Assembly: GCA_958295895.1 (NCBI GenBank)
Contig: CATQHI010000014.1
Span: forward strand, 1 to 64,000
Direction of reading: 5' to 3'
DNA from: Saprospiraceae bacterium
Lineage (GTDB): Bacteria > Bacteroidota > Bacteroidia > Chitinophagales > Saprospiraceae
DNA length: 64,000 nucleotides
Part shown: piece by piece, positions 36,986 through 46,177 of the stretch
Layout: every line of letters begins with the position of its first letter
How positions within the stretch are numbered: the stretch's first letter is position 1
Notes under the pieces: model-generated
Seen by the model: only the letters and a program-made list of their open reading frames with translations
Told to the model about the DNA's origin: nothing
Database searches by the model: none
Made by a program: the position numbers and the translations under genes

Positions 36986-37503
36986 TGTTTGATTCAGTGT
37001 ATCCTGTAGTGAAGGTAACTGCAAACAGTGCTTTCCCGGGCGAAGATCATATAGCGCAGACAACCTACAGATTCGACACGTCGGAGGGGGTCCGTTATTT
37101 GATATACGTCACTGAATATCCACACAAATTTCATACAATAGATTTTTGCAGAAATAGTCAAAAACGAGCACGTAACCGCTTTACTGAATTAACTAGCAAT
37201 TACGACTCAATAAAAATTCTGAGTACAGTAACAAGACTAATGCTGCAATTGTTAGAAAAAGGCAAGGGAGATTATGTTTCTTTTGGCTTTGTTGGAGCGG
37301 TAATGCCCGATGAGGAGACAAAAATTGGCTCCAAGCGCTTCAAATTGTACCGTAGGATTATGGGAGCTCTCATATCACCTGCAGTATACGAGCACTTGCA
37401 GGATCCATACTCCAGTGGGTATGTACTTATACCCAATGGGGCTGATAGAGAGAATGTGGTCCATACCGCAAAACTTGTTTTTGGCAAGGATGACGGTCCG
37501 TAA
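36985..37503 (+). CDS. Hypothetical soluble protein coupled to the membrane protein
   Basis: 172 aa, not recognised. The N-terminal half has a beta pattern (YRFDTSEGVRYLIYVTEYPHKFHTIDF), then CRNSQKRARNRFTE, a helix TVTRLMLQLLEKGKGDYVSF, and FKLYRRIMGALISPAVYEHLQ. The layout loosely recalls DUF6169-like proteins, but I would not assign it. Start overlaps the upstream stop; ends 31 bp before mod. Confidence 0.65.
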   Translation: MFDSVYPVVKVTANSAFPGEDHIAQTTYRFDTSEGVRYLIYVTEYPHKFHTIDFCRNSQKRARNRFTELTSNYDSIKILSTVTRLMLQLLEKGKGDYVSFGFVGAVMPDEETKIGSKRFKLYRRIMGALISPAVYEHLQDPYSSGYVLIPNGADRENVVHTAKLVFGKDDGP

Positions 37504-37534
37504 CCATGAAGCACACCTTTTGGAGAATCCTTCA

Positions 37535-39817
37535 ATGAACCAAATGCTCGATAATATCTACAAGATGCCCCTCACCCCAGCCGACCAATCCCGCCTCATC
37601 GCCCTCATCCAGGCCGGCCAGCCCCTGCCCAAGGAGGACCTCTACAAGCTCAGCGGCGATAGCGAGGACGTCTTCCTCTTCTGGAACGGCCGCGACGAGG
37701 CCACCACCAACGTCGTACTACCCTTCCACCACATCGAGCACATCGACGAGCCGCGCCGCGAGGTGCTCGACGCCGGCACCAACTTCAGCATGTTCGACGT
37801 GAAGGGCCGCCAGAAGTCCGGCTGGCATAATAAGCTGGTGTGGGGCGACAACAAGCTCATCCTCTCCTCCCTGGCCCACGGCCCCCTGCGCGACCAGATC
37901 GAAGCCGAGGGCGGCCTCAAACTGGTATACATCGACCCGCCCTTCGCCGTCGGGGCCGACTTCAGCCACACCATCGAGATCAACGGCGAAACCGCCACCA
38001 AAACCCAGTCCGTACTCGAGGAGATCGCCTACCGCGATACCTGGCAGCGGGGCATCTCCTCCTACCTGAGCATGATGTACGAACGGCTGAAACTCATCCA
38101 CGCACTGCTGGCGGAGGACGGAAGCATTTATGTACACTGTGATTGGCGGGTTGTAAGCTATCTACGCTTAATACTCGACGACTTATTTGGGGCTAATAAT
38201 TTTCAGAACCAGATTGTCTGGAAAAGACAAACGAGCAGTGGTTATAAGGGTAAAACAATTTTGGGAAGGAACTATGATTCAATTTTATATTACAAAAAAT
38301 CCGAGTTATCGCCTTATTATACACAATACCTTCCTTATTCAAGTGAATACATTGAGCAACGATTTTCCCATGTCGAAGGAGATTCTGGAAGACGCTATAA
38401 AGACGCGTTTTTAGGAAGTAAAACAACAGAAAAAACGATAAAACGATTAAAGAAAGAAGATAAGATATACTACACTTCCACGGGGGGGAATGAGATTGAA
38501 GATATATTTAGACGAAGCACCTGGAATCCCCTTAGATGACATGTGGAATGATATTAATTTTATTAATTCCATGTCGGATGAACGTGTCAATTATGCTACC
38601 CAAAAAACCAGAAGCCCTCCTAGAACGGATCATCCAGGCCAGCTCCAATGAGGGCGACCTGGTGGCCGACTTCTTCTGTGGCTCGGGCACCACGGCGGCC
38701 GTGGCCGAGAAGCTCAATCGCAAGTGGATCATCACCGACCTGGGCCGCTTTGCCATCCACACCACGCGCAAGCGACTGATCGGGGTGCAGCGGGAGCTGA
38801 AGGACGCTGGAAAAGACTTCCGCGCCTTCGAGCTGCTGAACCTGGGGAAATACGAGCGGCAGTTCTTCCTCAAGGAACTCGGCGAGGACCGCAATGCCAG
38901 TAAAGAGTCGGCCTACCTCGGTCTAATCCTCGAGGCCTACCAGGCCCAGCCCGTGAGGGGCACCGCCACCTCCACGCGCGGCGCGGCGAGCGCTGGGTGC
39001 ACGTGGGCCCGCTGGACGTGCCGGTCACCGAGCGGCGGGTCGATGAGGTGCTGGAAGAGTGCCTCAAACTAGGTTATACCCAGGTGGATGTGCTGGGATT
39101 TGAGTTCGAGATGGGGCTCATCCCCCGCAAGGTGCAGGAGAGTCAGGAGCGGGGTGTGCGCCTGCGGTTGCGGTACATCCCGAAGGAGGTCTTCGATCCG
39201 CGCGCGGTGAAGAAGGGCCAGGTGAAGTTCTATGATGTGAACTACCTAAAGGCGACCGCTTCTTTGTAAAAGACGTCGCACCTGCGACCCCGCCAAAGGG
39301 CTCTTCTGTTGTAGTTACACTATGCGACTCGTGACCAACTACACCCAGGGACGACATCGACAGCGTAGAAGACAATATGCGCAAGGGCAGCCAGGTCCGT
39401 GATCGAGAAGGGCCAAATCTTCAAATTGACTAAGGACAAAAACGGCGTTTCTTAACAAACAGGTCCTCACCCAGGGACTGGCACGACTGGATCGACTACT
39501 GGAGCGTGGACTTCGACTACGACAGCAAGCGGGAGATTATCAACGTACCCGACGGCCGGGGCGGCTTCGAACCGCAGTGGACGGGCGGCTACATCTTCGA
39601 GAACGAGTGGCAGAGCTTCCGCACTAAGCAGGACCGGACGCTGGAGTTTGAGACCGCACCGCGCAGCTACCCCCAGCCCGGCAAGTACCGCATCATGGTC
39701 AAGGTAGTGGATATCCTGGGGGTGGATACGAGTCAGTTGCTCGAGGTAGAGGTGAAAACGGATCAGTCGGTGCCGCGCCCCGCCCATAACGTACCCGCTA
39801 CCCCCACCCGCCAGTAG
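37535..39817 (+). pseudogene. Type III-like DNA adenine methyltransferase (mod), multiply frameshifted
   Basis: Beta-class order: N-terminal DPPF motif (VYIDPPFAVGADF, near 37930) and later DFFCGSGTT (near 38670, AdoMet site). In-frame breaks: a G7 run 38482-38488 (six would read TGGMRLKIYLDEAPG), an A6 run 38602-38607 (five would read ATQKPEALLERII), a lost G near 38955 (PVEGHRH...), and several more between 39265 and 39480 before the C-terminal part DWIDYWSVDFDYDSKREI...FENEWQSFRT. The stretch 38130-38600, the target-recognition region, is clearly AT-rich against its flanks, as if swapped in. It would methylate the sequence that Res guards. Decay is likely; some breaks may be sequence errors. 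Confidence 0.82.
39277..39295 (-). repeat. Dispersed GC-rich motif inside broken mod
   Basis: CGCACCTGCGACCCCGCC, reverse orientation, in the region of mod where frames change. It may be part of what broke the gene. Confidence 0.6.
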
Positions 39818-40477
39818 TCCGCTAGACCTCTGGCTGCACGAAACGGAAAATGCCTCGACTCCCGCAAAATAAATACCCGTACTCGATCGACCGGCGCATA
39901 GCTTAACCCCACGGAGAAGAGTGCACTAGTATTCGTTGAGTTAGGCGGCTCAAACGGAGCCCGAACGATCTCGCCCTCCCGCACACTAAAGGTGGCCGCC
40001 TGTTCGGAACTAAGGGGAACGTTCTCAATCGTCTGAGCAAATACTTCGCGGGTAGCCCGGGTGCTACCACTAACTGCTATGCCAATGCCGGCGGTAAGCT
40101 GCAGTCTGGGTGCGCGCGAGAACAAGGGCATTTCGGAGCCGAGCACCGCCCGGTACGCCGTAAAGCCGGTGATCGTCACGCGATGACTGACCGATATAGG
40201 TACATCCGCGTAGCTGGCTCGTCTACCAACTGGTTGACTACATATGGGAGCTGGATTCCACTGAAGGATTCTACGGCAATCTCCAGCCGCAGCAACCCCC
40301 ACCGCTCCCCGAAGTCGTAGGCCGGAGCAAGGCCGATACCCGTACTGAAGCCATGACTATCGTAGAACTCGCGCTGTAGGTTAAAGTCGCCCCCGGTCAG
40401 GAATATACCTGCGACCATTGCGCGCCAAGCATACTGGAAAGCAGTAGGCAGGGAAGAAAAAGTAGGAGGATATGCAT
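39763..40477 (-). pseudogene. Outer-membrane beta-barrel-like protein, frameshifted (second copy)
   Basis: ATG 40477 starts a signal peptide (MHILLLFLPCLLLSSMLGAQ) that meets a stop after VYS; the rest continues in other frames as GDFNLQREFYDSHGFSTGIGLAPAYDFGERWGLLRLEIAVES and then TITGFTAYRAVLGSEMPLFSRAPRLQLTAGIGIAVS...SALFSVGLSYAPVDRVRV...YWRVGVAG. The alternating strands fit a porin-like barrel. At least two frame changes are needed. Lies 6 bp after the first barrel gene; its 3' end overlaps mod tail to tail by 55 bp. Confidence 0.6.
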
Positions 40478-40483
40478 GATGGA

Positions 40484-41367
40484 CTATTTACCGGGTTTAC
40501 AGATGATTCCGACGTGTAGCCCCCCCTGTAGCTGCAGTGCTATGGGTGAAGGCGTCACGTAATATTCTCGCTCGGGCAGGCCTGTTGCCTTCTATACCGC
40601 GACGCGGACCGCCGTCGAAGCCAAAGGGATATTCCTCCCGCTCCACCTGGTAAGCGACCTGCGGCACGGTGACATAATCGCCGCTCAGTTTTCCCTGGTG
40701 CAAGTTCAGATAGCCCCCCATGCGTACCGCCAGCCCGCGACTAATCCAGTAGGTGTACTGTAGTTGCCCCGTGCCCCCGCCTGTAGCATGGGCCGGTAGG
40801 TGATGTACACCCGCTGATCAAGGGCCCCGGAGGGGCCAAGCTCCCTCCTTTCGACTAAGTCACCAATTAATATAAGGGGAATGACAAGCTGCCCAAAGGA
40901 TACGCTCTGCGTGAGCTTATTACGGCCGGCGGTAGCAAGCAGGGCCAGACTCAGGTCTCCCTGCTTTACCCGTAGGTTGAGTTGCCCGCCCGCCCCCAGA
41001 TACACGCGGCGGAACTGTTGGTCGACGTGGTCGACATTCCGCGTCTCCGGGAAGGCCGGCTGCGGCTCCGCCAGGTTCAGCTCGGTATTGATTGGCACCA
41101 CCCCCCACGACGTCACCCCCTCCCGCCGGTCTACCCCGAGCGTAAAGACGTAGCTGAACCAGCGACTGCGCCGCGCCTCACGTCGAGGGAGTGGCCGATA
41201 GCGTAGTCGGTGCTTACCGGGCGGTACACATCGGCTTCGTCCACCCCGAGCGGTAGCCAGAGCCCGTAGCCGAAACTCCACTGGGTACGGGGGAGGTCGG
41301 TATCCGCCTGAGCGCTCAGCCCGAAGGTCAGCAAGCAGTAGACAAGAAGTAAAGTATAGCGGTACAT
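40484..41367 (-). pseudogene. Outer-membrane beta-barrel-like protein, frameshifted (first copy)
   Basis: ATG 41367 opens MYRYTLLLVYCLLTFGLSAQ, then WSFGYGLWLPLGVDEADVY; the frame changes near 41170 to SYVFTLGVDRREGVTSWGVVPINTELNLAE...RRVYLGAGGQLNLRVKQGDLSLALLATAG, and again near 40720 to MGGYLNLHQGKLSGDYVTVPQVAYQVEREEYPFGF. A last change gives a typical closing strand (GGLHVGIICKPGK, stop at 40484). Beta-barrel character is clear; the exact frame joints are estimates. Confidence 0.6.
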
Positions 41368-41561
41368 GCTTCAATCTTTTCGTTCACGAATGGGGGGATA
41401 CAGCCGTTAGAGCGCAGGACGCGCAGGGGCGGCAGGCTCTCCGTTTTGGCGGCACCACGATCAGCGTCTTCCCGATCGCATCCAGCCGGTTCAGTGGGTG
41501 GGAGCGGAGCGGACGCAGGCGGGCTGCCGGCAGTAGGTCCAGCCGGTGCAGTACGTAGGTC

Positions 41562-41583
41562 GGGGGCGGGGCCGCCGGTGCAA
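41562..41583 (+). repeat. Dispersed GC-rich motif in anti-sigma-like gene (copy 1)
   Basis: GGGGGCGGGGCCGCCGGTGC, forward orientation; C replaces A in the core (CCGGTGC), the same variant as the copy at 45112. Confidence 0.7.
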
Positions 41584-41770
41584 TCAATGTGGAGAGGGCA
41601 ACCGTATCTAGGCGCTCGGTAGCCGTCGTTACCCCCGCGGGCCGGGTGGAGGCGATACGGGGCGGCGGCGACGGTAACGGTTGGACCGGCGCGGTCCGGC
41701 GAGCGGGGTCCGGGGAGGCTGCCGATGGTAAGGTGTCGACGACTACCGGGGGCTGCCGTACGATCCCACC

Positions 41771-41789
41771 GCACCTGCGTCCCCGCCCC
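41771..41789 (-). repeat. Dispersed GC-rich motif in anti-sigma-like gene (copy 2)
   Basis: GCACCTGCGTCCCCGCCCC, reverse orientation; in the gene it codes VGAGTQV at the end of the membrane helix. It sits within about 20 bp of a frame change. Confidence 0.7.
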
Positions 41790-41944
41790 AACCAGCAAAA
41801 GCAGTATAACAACCCACCCCCAGGGGCGTGCTCCACCGCGGGGCTTACCATTGGGAAGTTGGGTGCGCATAGCGGCCCAGTCCGCATCCGTAGCAGCGAG
41901 GGTGTAGTCGTGCAGCGCCTGGCGCCAGTGGGACTCGTAGTTAC

Positions 41945-42505
41945 TCATGAGCCCGATTTAGTTTGGTGGGTGGCGAGGTAGGCGGCTTGGAGCAACTGAC
42001 GGGCCTTACGCAGACGCCACCGGCTGGCCGTTTCGGTGATGTCCAGGGCGGTAGCGACCTCGGCGTGGGTATAGTCATCGAAGACCACGAGACTGAAGAC
42101 GACACGGAGGTGGTCGGGTAGGCGGGCCAGCAGCTTGAGAATGTCTTCCACGGCTAGTTGGTCCAGCGCATCGTTGGGTACTTCGAACGGCCAGATGAAC
42201 TGCCCCTCGAGCATGCGACGCTGGGCGCGGGACTCGTCGCGCAGGTGAGTCAGTACCGTGTTGCGGGTGATGGTGACCAGCCAGCCCTCCAGGGCACCCT
42301 CCTCCCGGTAGCCGTCGAGCGATTGAAAGATGCGCAGCATGGCCTGGTTGAGCACGGGTACGGCAGCCTCCCGGGTGGGTAGGTAGCGCAGGCAGATGGG
42401 TAGCAACAACGGAAAGAACCGCCGGTAAAAAGTCTCCTGGGCACGCAACTCCCCGCACCGGCAGGCGGCAACGAGGTCAGCGGTAGGCAGATCGGCGGGG
42501 GGCAC
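41945..42505 (-). CDS. ECF-type RNA polymerase sigma factor
   Basis: 186 aa. Region 2 around ETFYRRFFPLLLPICLRYLP...LNQAMLRIFQSLDGYREEGALEGWLVTITRNTVLTHLRDE and region 4 around LLARLPDHLRVVFSLVVFDDYTHAEVATALDITETASRWRLRKARQLL. Directs transcription of an envelope-linked regulon. First gene of a minus-strand operon: sigma, anti-sigma-like, two beta-barrel proteins. It is intact, the later genes are not. Confidence 0.92.
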   Translation of the reverse strand: MPPADLPTADLVAACRCGELRAQETFYRRFFPLLLPICLRYLPTREAAVPVLNQAMLRIFQSLDGYREEGALEGWLVTITRNTVLTHLRDESRAQRRMLEGQFIWPFEVPNDALDQLAVEDILKLLARLPDHLRVVFSLVVFDDYTHAEVATALDITETASRWRLRKARQLLQAAYLATHQTKSGS

Positions 42506-42831
42506 GCAGCGGGGGCTTTTAGCTATAGTAGCTCCGCCCGCGGGGGTAGCGTGAGTGGCGGCAGCAACTAGTTACGAAAAAAGATACTTGTCAATGAAAC
42601 CTTTACAAGCCTTCTTCCGTATATTTGCGTAACCACGGTGTGCTACTTGTGTAGTGACCGTACTGATTTGGCTAATAACACAATTTAGATATATTCACCA
42701 CGGCCCTCATTCCGCCGTGGTCACTGATTTTATATTGACTAATAGTAACCCCGCTTTATTCGTGCCTGAGCTAGAGGCTACGGACTAAGTTCTTATATAG
42801 TATTCAGCGCTTTTGCGCCAGTAATAGACCT
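42506..42831. promoter_or_regulatory. Divergent control region with -7 box and hairpin
   Basis: A 326-bp AT-rich gap between the sigma factor and the T9SS protein. TATATTTG at 42620-42627 matches the -7 consensus for the plus strand, leaving a leader of about 200 nt that holds a hairpin (CCACGG near 42699 with CCGTGG near 42715). No gene seen. Promoter use is inference. Confidence 0.35.
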
Positions 42832-45108
42832 ATGACAAACCCCTTCTGCGCGACCCTATTGGGTCGTAGCCGCCATTCGGTGGCCCTCCTCCTCGTACTC
42901 CTCTCCACCCAGTACTTGCCGGCGACTACGCCCACCCCACCACCCGTCTGTCCGGGACGCACCTACGTGCAGGACGACAGCGCCGGTGACGGCCTCATCG
43001 TCATGGAAGCCGAACACCCCACGCGGCGCGACAGCTCCACCTACCCCGGTCACGGTACGAACATCCGCTGGCGGGAGTACACGACCACTACGGCTAGTAA
43101 CGGGGCCTACGTGCGCGTCGCGGATTCGAGCCGCCACGACTACGACCAACCGCCCCGTGGGGCTACCCTGGAGTACGATATCGACTTTACCACGACCGGC
43201 ACCTACTACATCCGCGCCCGGCACTGGTCGCCGAATGGTGAGTCGAACTCGGTCAACGTAGCCCTGGACGGCACCGTCATCGAGCCGGACTGGAACCTGG
43301 ATTTCCACCAGAAGGACTGGCACTGGAACCGCGCAATCCGCAGCTTCCAGGTCACTACGACCGGTACCCACACCCTGACGATCTACCACCGGGAGAGCGG
43401 TCTCTACCTGGATAAACTGCTGATCAGCAAGCAGGAGAACCACCCCGTGACCGGCTTTGGCCCCGCGGCCACGGAAGCCGGCACCTACAGCGAGCCGACC
43501 CGTACGTACGAGGACCTTACCGGCTACCACGTCGACTACCGTACCGGGGAGGGTTTTACCGTCATTGAAACGGAGGCGTACACTAATAAGGTGGCAGGGA
43601 TCAAGAAGTATGCCTGCCGGGAATGGACTACCCTCACCGACTCCTCCGCCAGTGGGGAGTCCTATATGGTCGTAAATAACCTGAACCAACGCAGTGACAC
43701 TACTAATCTATGGACCGCCCCCCGGCTAGATTACGAGATTCGTACCTCCCGGCCCGATACGCACTACGTGCATATTCGCCACCGCTCTACCATCGATGAC
43801 AACTCCGTCTGGCTAGGCGTCAACTACAAGCTGGCGGTAGACTGGCACCTCGAAAAAGACTCCGCAGACTGGATTTGGCAATCCTACAAACTAGGATACA
43901 TCGCCCCCAGGGCCGGTAAATACCTGCTAAGCGTACTGATGCGCGAAGACGGCACCCCCATCGACAAGATCATCATCACCACCGACCCCACCTATTCTCC
44001 CACCGGCGAGGGCCCTCACACTACCGACGTACAATCGCCGGGCCTAACCTACTACCAGAAAGAAACCGGCAACCACGAAGTAGCCCTGCCACTGGAACGC
44101 CCCTCCCGCAACCTGGCCGGCATCGGTCAGTACGAAGACCTGCGCTGGAAATACTACGCCGATCCCGACGCCCTGAATGAAACCTACGCCGTAGTCGACA
44201 ACGCCGAGGGCTACCACATCAACGCCAAGGATGGCACATCCGCCGGGACCCCCACCCTCGAGTTCGACATCCAATTTAATCAGGTAGGAACCCACTTCAT
44301 GTACGTCCGCCACCGTGCTACCGACGGCAGCGACAACTCCTTCACTTATTACCTCAACGGCAAAAAGATTAAGGAGCAGCACCTAGAACAGTACAGCACC
44401 AACGGCGAGTGGCTCTACTACGACGACCTGCCCACCCTCCAAATCGATAGCGCCGGTACCTACACCCTCGGCATCGCGATGCGGGAGGACGGCACCCAAC
44501 TCGACCACCTCATCCTCAGCACCAGCCCCAGCCTCATGGCCGAAGCCATGCCCGTAGAGCTCCTCGACTTTGCCGCCCGGCCCGCCGGTACGACCAACCA
44601 GATCACCTGGACCACCGTCCACGAGGACCTCACCGCCTACCACATCGTGGAGCGTAGCGCCTCCGCACGCAGCGACTGGGAAGAAGTGAGTACCCTTGCC
44701 GCCGCCGGTTACAGCCAGCAAACGCTCAGCTACGAGACGGTCGACCCCTCCCCGCTACCCGTTGCCTACTACCGGCTGCGCACCGTGGATGAGGACGGTA
44801 GCAGCTCCCTGAGCCGGATCGTCCGGGTAGTCCGAGCAATGACCCCTCCGACTACGGCCGGGCTCAGCGTGTTCCCCAATCCCGCCGCCGGGCATACCAC
44901 CGTCCGGTACGAATACCCCAGTGGGGGCCCGGTCCACTTCCGGCTCCTCAGCCTCACCGGCCGCACCCTACTTTCCCGCGCCGAAACTGCGCAAGGTGGC
45001 ACCAATGAGTTCACCCTGGACCTAAGTACACTCAGCAGCGGCACCTACCTTCTCACCGGCGAGCTTCCCGAACTAGGGCGCATCACCCGGCGTATCATGG
45101 TACGGTAA
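42832..45108 (+). CDS. T9SS-secreted protein with three carbohydrate-binding-like modules
   Basis: 758 aa. Signal region at the N-terminus, then three similar beta-sandwich repeats, each with an EAE/ETE-type opening (VMEAEHP; VIETEAY; EVALPLERP), a WREY/CREWTT/LRWKYY strand, YYIRARHWS / HYVHIRHRS / HFMYVRHRA, and a closing TLTIYHRESGLYLDKLLIS / LLSVLMREDGTPIDKIIIT / TLGIAMREDGTQLDHLILS. They resemble CBM6/CBM35-type modules. Then an fn3-like region (VELLDFAARPAGTTNQITWTT) and a T9SS type A domain (VFPNPAAGHTTVRYEY...). No catalytic domain seen: likely a polysaccharide-binding surface protein. Confidence 0.82.
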   Translation: MTNPFCATLLGRSRHSVALLLVLLSTQYLPATTPTPPPVCPGRTYVQDDSAGDGLIVMEAEHPTRRDSSTYPGHGTNIRWREYTTTTASNGAYVRVADSSRHDYDQPPRGATLEYDIDFTTTGTYYIRARHWSPNGESNSVNVALDGTVIEPDWNLDFHQKDWHWNRAIRSFQVTTTGTHTLTIYHRESGLYLDKLLISKQENHPVTGFGPAATEAGTYSEPTRTYEDLTGYHVDYRTGEGFTVIETEAYTNKVAGIKKYACREWTTLTDSSASGESYMVVNNLNQRSDTTNLWTAPRLDYEIRTSRPDTHYVHIRHRSTIDDNSVWLGVNYKLAVDWHLEKDSADWIWQSYKLGYIAPRAGKYLLSVLMREDGTPIDKIIITTDPTYSPTGEGPHTTDVQSPGLTYYQKETGNHEVALPLERPSRNLAGIGQYEDLRWKYYADPDALNETYAVVDNAEGYHINAKDGTSAGTPTLEFDIQFNQVGTHFMYVRHRATDGSDNSFTYYLNGKKIKEQHLEQYSTNGEWLYYDDLPTLQIDSAGTYTLGIAMREDGTQLDHLILSTSPSLMAEAMPVELLDFAARPAGTTNQITWTTVHEDLTAYHIVERSASARSDWEEVSTLAAAGYSQQTLSYETVDPSPLPVAYYRLRTVDEDGSSSLSRIVRVVRAMTPPTTAGLSVFPNPAAGHTTVRYEYPSGGPVHFRLLSLTGRTLLSRAETAQGGTNEFTLDLSTLSSGTYLLTGELPELGRITRRIMVR

Positions 45109-45111
45109 GGA

Positions 45112-45134
45112 GGGGGCGGGGCCGCCGGTGCAAG
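45112..45134 (+). repeat. Dispersed GC-rich motif right after a stop codon
   Basis: GGGGGCGGGGCCGCCGGTGCAAGG, forward, starting four bases after the stop of the T9SS protein. Confidence 0.75.
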
Positions 45135-45184
45135 GTAACTAGCAAAGTAAAGTAATTGCCCCGCCCCCCCGTCTACCCCCCGAG

Positions 45185-45706
45185 ATGTATGACGCCACTG
45201 CCCACCCCGACTGGACCGAAGCCTACGCGAGCTACGCCGCTGAGCTCTACGACTTCGTGCGCACCCGCGTCCCCGCCCCGGAAGTGGATGACCTGCTGCA
45301 GGACGTCTGGACCAGCCTTTCTACCACCCTGGAGACCCAGCCCATCGAGCAGCCCCGCGCCTGGCTCTACCGCGTGACCCGCAACCGCATTACGGACCTG
45401 TACCGCCGTGCCGCTGCCCGCCCCGCCATCCAGGACGTGACCGACTACGACGTGGCCGATGATGCCGCTCCGCCAGAGACCGACCCCGTCACCCTCGGCG
45501 AGGACATTGCCGCCGCCCTAGACCTGCTGCCCCCCAAGCAGCGCGAGGTCTTCGTGCGCAACGCGCTCGACGGGGAGACGCTGCGCGCGATTGCCGCCGA
45601 CCTGGGTATCCCCCTCAAGACCGCGATCAGTCGCAAGGGCTACGCGCGGGCGCGGCTGCGGGACTTGCTGCGGGAGACTTACGAGGAATATTTTGGGGTG
45701 GAGTAG
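45185..45706 (+). CDS. ECF-type RNA polymerase sigma factor
   Basis: 173 aa. Region 2: AAELYDFVRTRVPAPEVDDLLQDVWTSL...QPRAWLYRVTRNRITDLYRR; region 4: ALDLLPPKQREVFVRNALDGETLRAIAADLGIPLKTAISRKGYARARLRDLL. SigZ-like in style. Next genes on the same strand are Hsp20 and a TonB_C protein, so a stress or envelope operon is possible; no anti-sigma gene is adjacent. Confidence 0.9.
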   Translation: MYDATAHPDWTEAYASYAAELYDFVRTRVPAPEVDDLLQDVWTSLSTTLETQPIEQPRAWLYRVTRNRITDLYRRAAARPAIQDVTDYDVADDAAPPETDPVTLGEDIAAALDLLPPKQREVFVRNALDGETLRAIAADLGIPLKTAISRKGYARARLRDLLRETYEEYFGVE

Positions 45707-45755
45707 AGTAATTGGGAGGTGGGGGCGTCTGCCTCGGCAAATCAGATCATATACC

Positions 45756-46139
45756 ATGCAATCGCAATCCCAGAGCCGCGGCCGTCGCCGGCCCCAGTAC
45801 GGCCCCCGCCGCCCCAAGCACAACGTACCCGTTAACATTGCCGAGACTGACACCGGCTTTACCGCCTACGTCTACTGTGTCGGCTTCGCGAAGGAAAACG
45901 TGCACGTGACCCTGACCGACCGCCACATCTACATCAGCGGCACCCGCACGCCGAGTGACGCCAATCCCGACTTCCTGCTACAGGAGTACCCCATCAAGAG
46001 CTTCGAGCGTTGGTTCGAGCTCAGCGAGCGGGTGGACCGGACGGCCATCACGGCGCGCTTTGAAGACGGCGTGCTGGTGATCGACGCGCCGAAGACCGAG
46101 GCGGCACAGGGGATGGAGCGGGAGGTGCCGATCGCCTAG
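45756..46139 (+). CDS. Hsp20 / alpha-crystallin small heat-shock protein
   Basis: 127 aa from ATG 45756 (MQSQSQSRGRRRPQYG, a basic disordered arm); the frame is open further upstream but only inside the sigma gene. The alpha-crystallin domain is clear: VNIAETDTGFTAYVYCVGFAKENVHVTLTDRHIYISGTRT ... FERWFELSERVDRTAITARFEDGVLVIDAPK. An ATP-independent holdase chaperone. 49 bp after the sigma factor. Confidence 0.92.
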   Translation: MQSQSQSRGRRRPQYGPRRPKHNVPVNIAETDTGFTAYVYCVGFAKENVHVTLTDRHIYISGTRTPSDANPDFLLQEYPIKSFERWFELSERVDRTAITARFEDGVLVIDAPKTEAAQGMEREVPIA

Positions 46140-46177
46140 AGAGAACCCCGGGCTCCCACGCCCGGTTAGTAGGTACT

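Larger units (their letters stand above)
41384..41948 (-). pseudogene. Anti-sigma-like membrane protein, frameshifted
   Basis: Starts MSNYESHWRQALHDYTLAATDADWAAM, has one membrane helix (PWGWVVILLLLVGAG) directly followed by a dispersed-motif copy, then the sensible frame changes near 41760 to VRQPPVVVDTLPSAASPDPARR...LHRLDLLPAARLRPL...LIVVPPK. The start overlaps the sigma-factor stop by 4 bp, the usual place of an anti-sigma factor. Two dispersed-motif copies (41562-41583 and 41771-41789) lie inside it. Anti-sigma role is inferred from position and the single helix. Confidence 0.55.

Noticed and set aside
36985-37503. Assignment of the soluble insert protein to DUF6169
   Set aside because: Only the general strand-helix layout agrees; the match is too weak to name.
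38482-38607. Phase-variable mod gene through G7 and A6 tracts
   Set aside because: Attractive for a type III mod gene, but further indels downstream would keep the gene closed whatever the tract lengths are.
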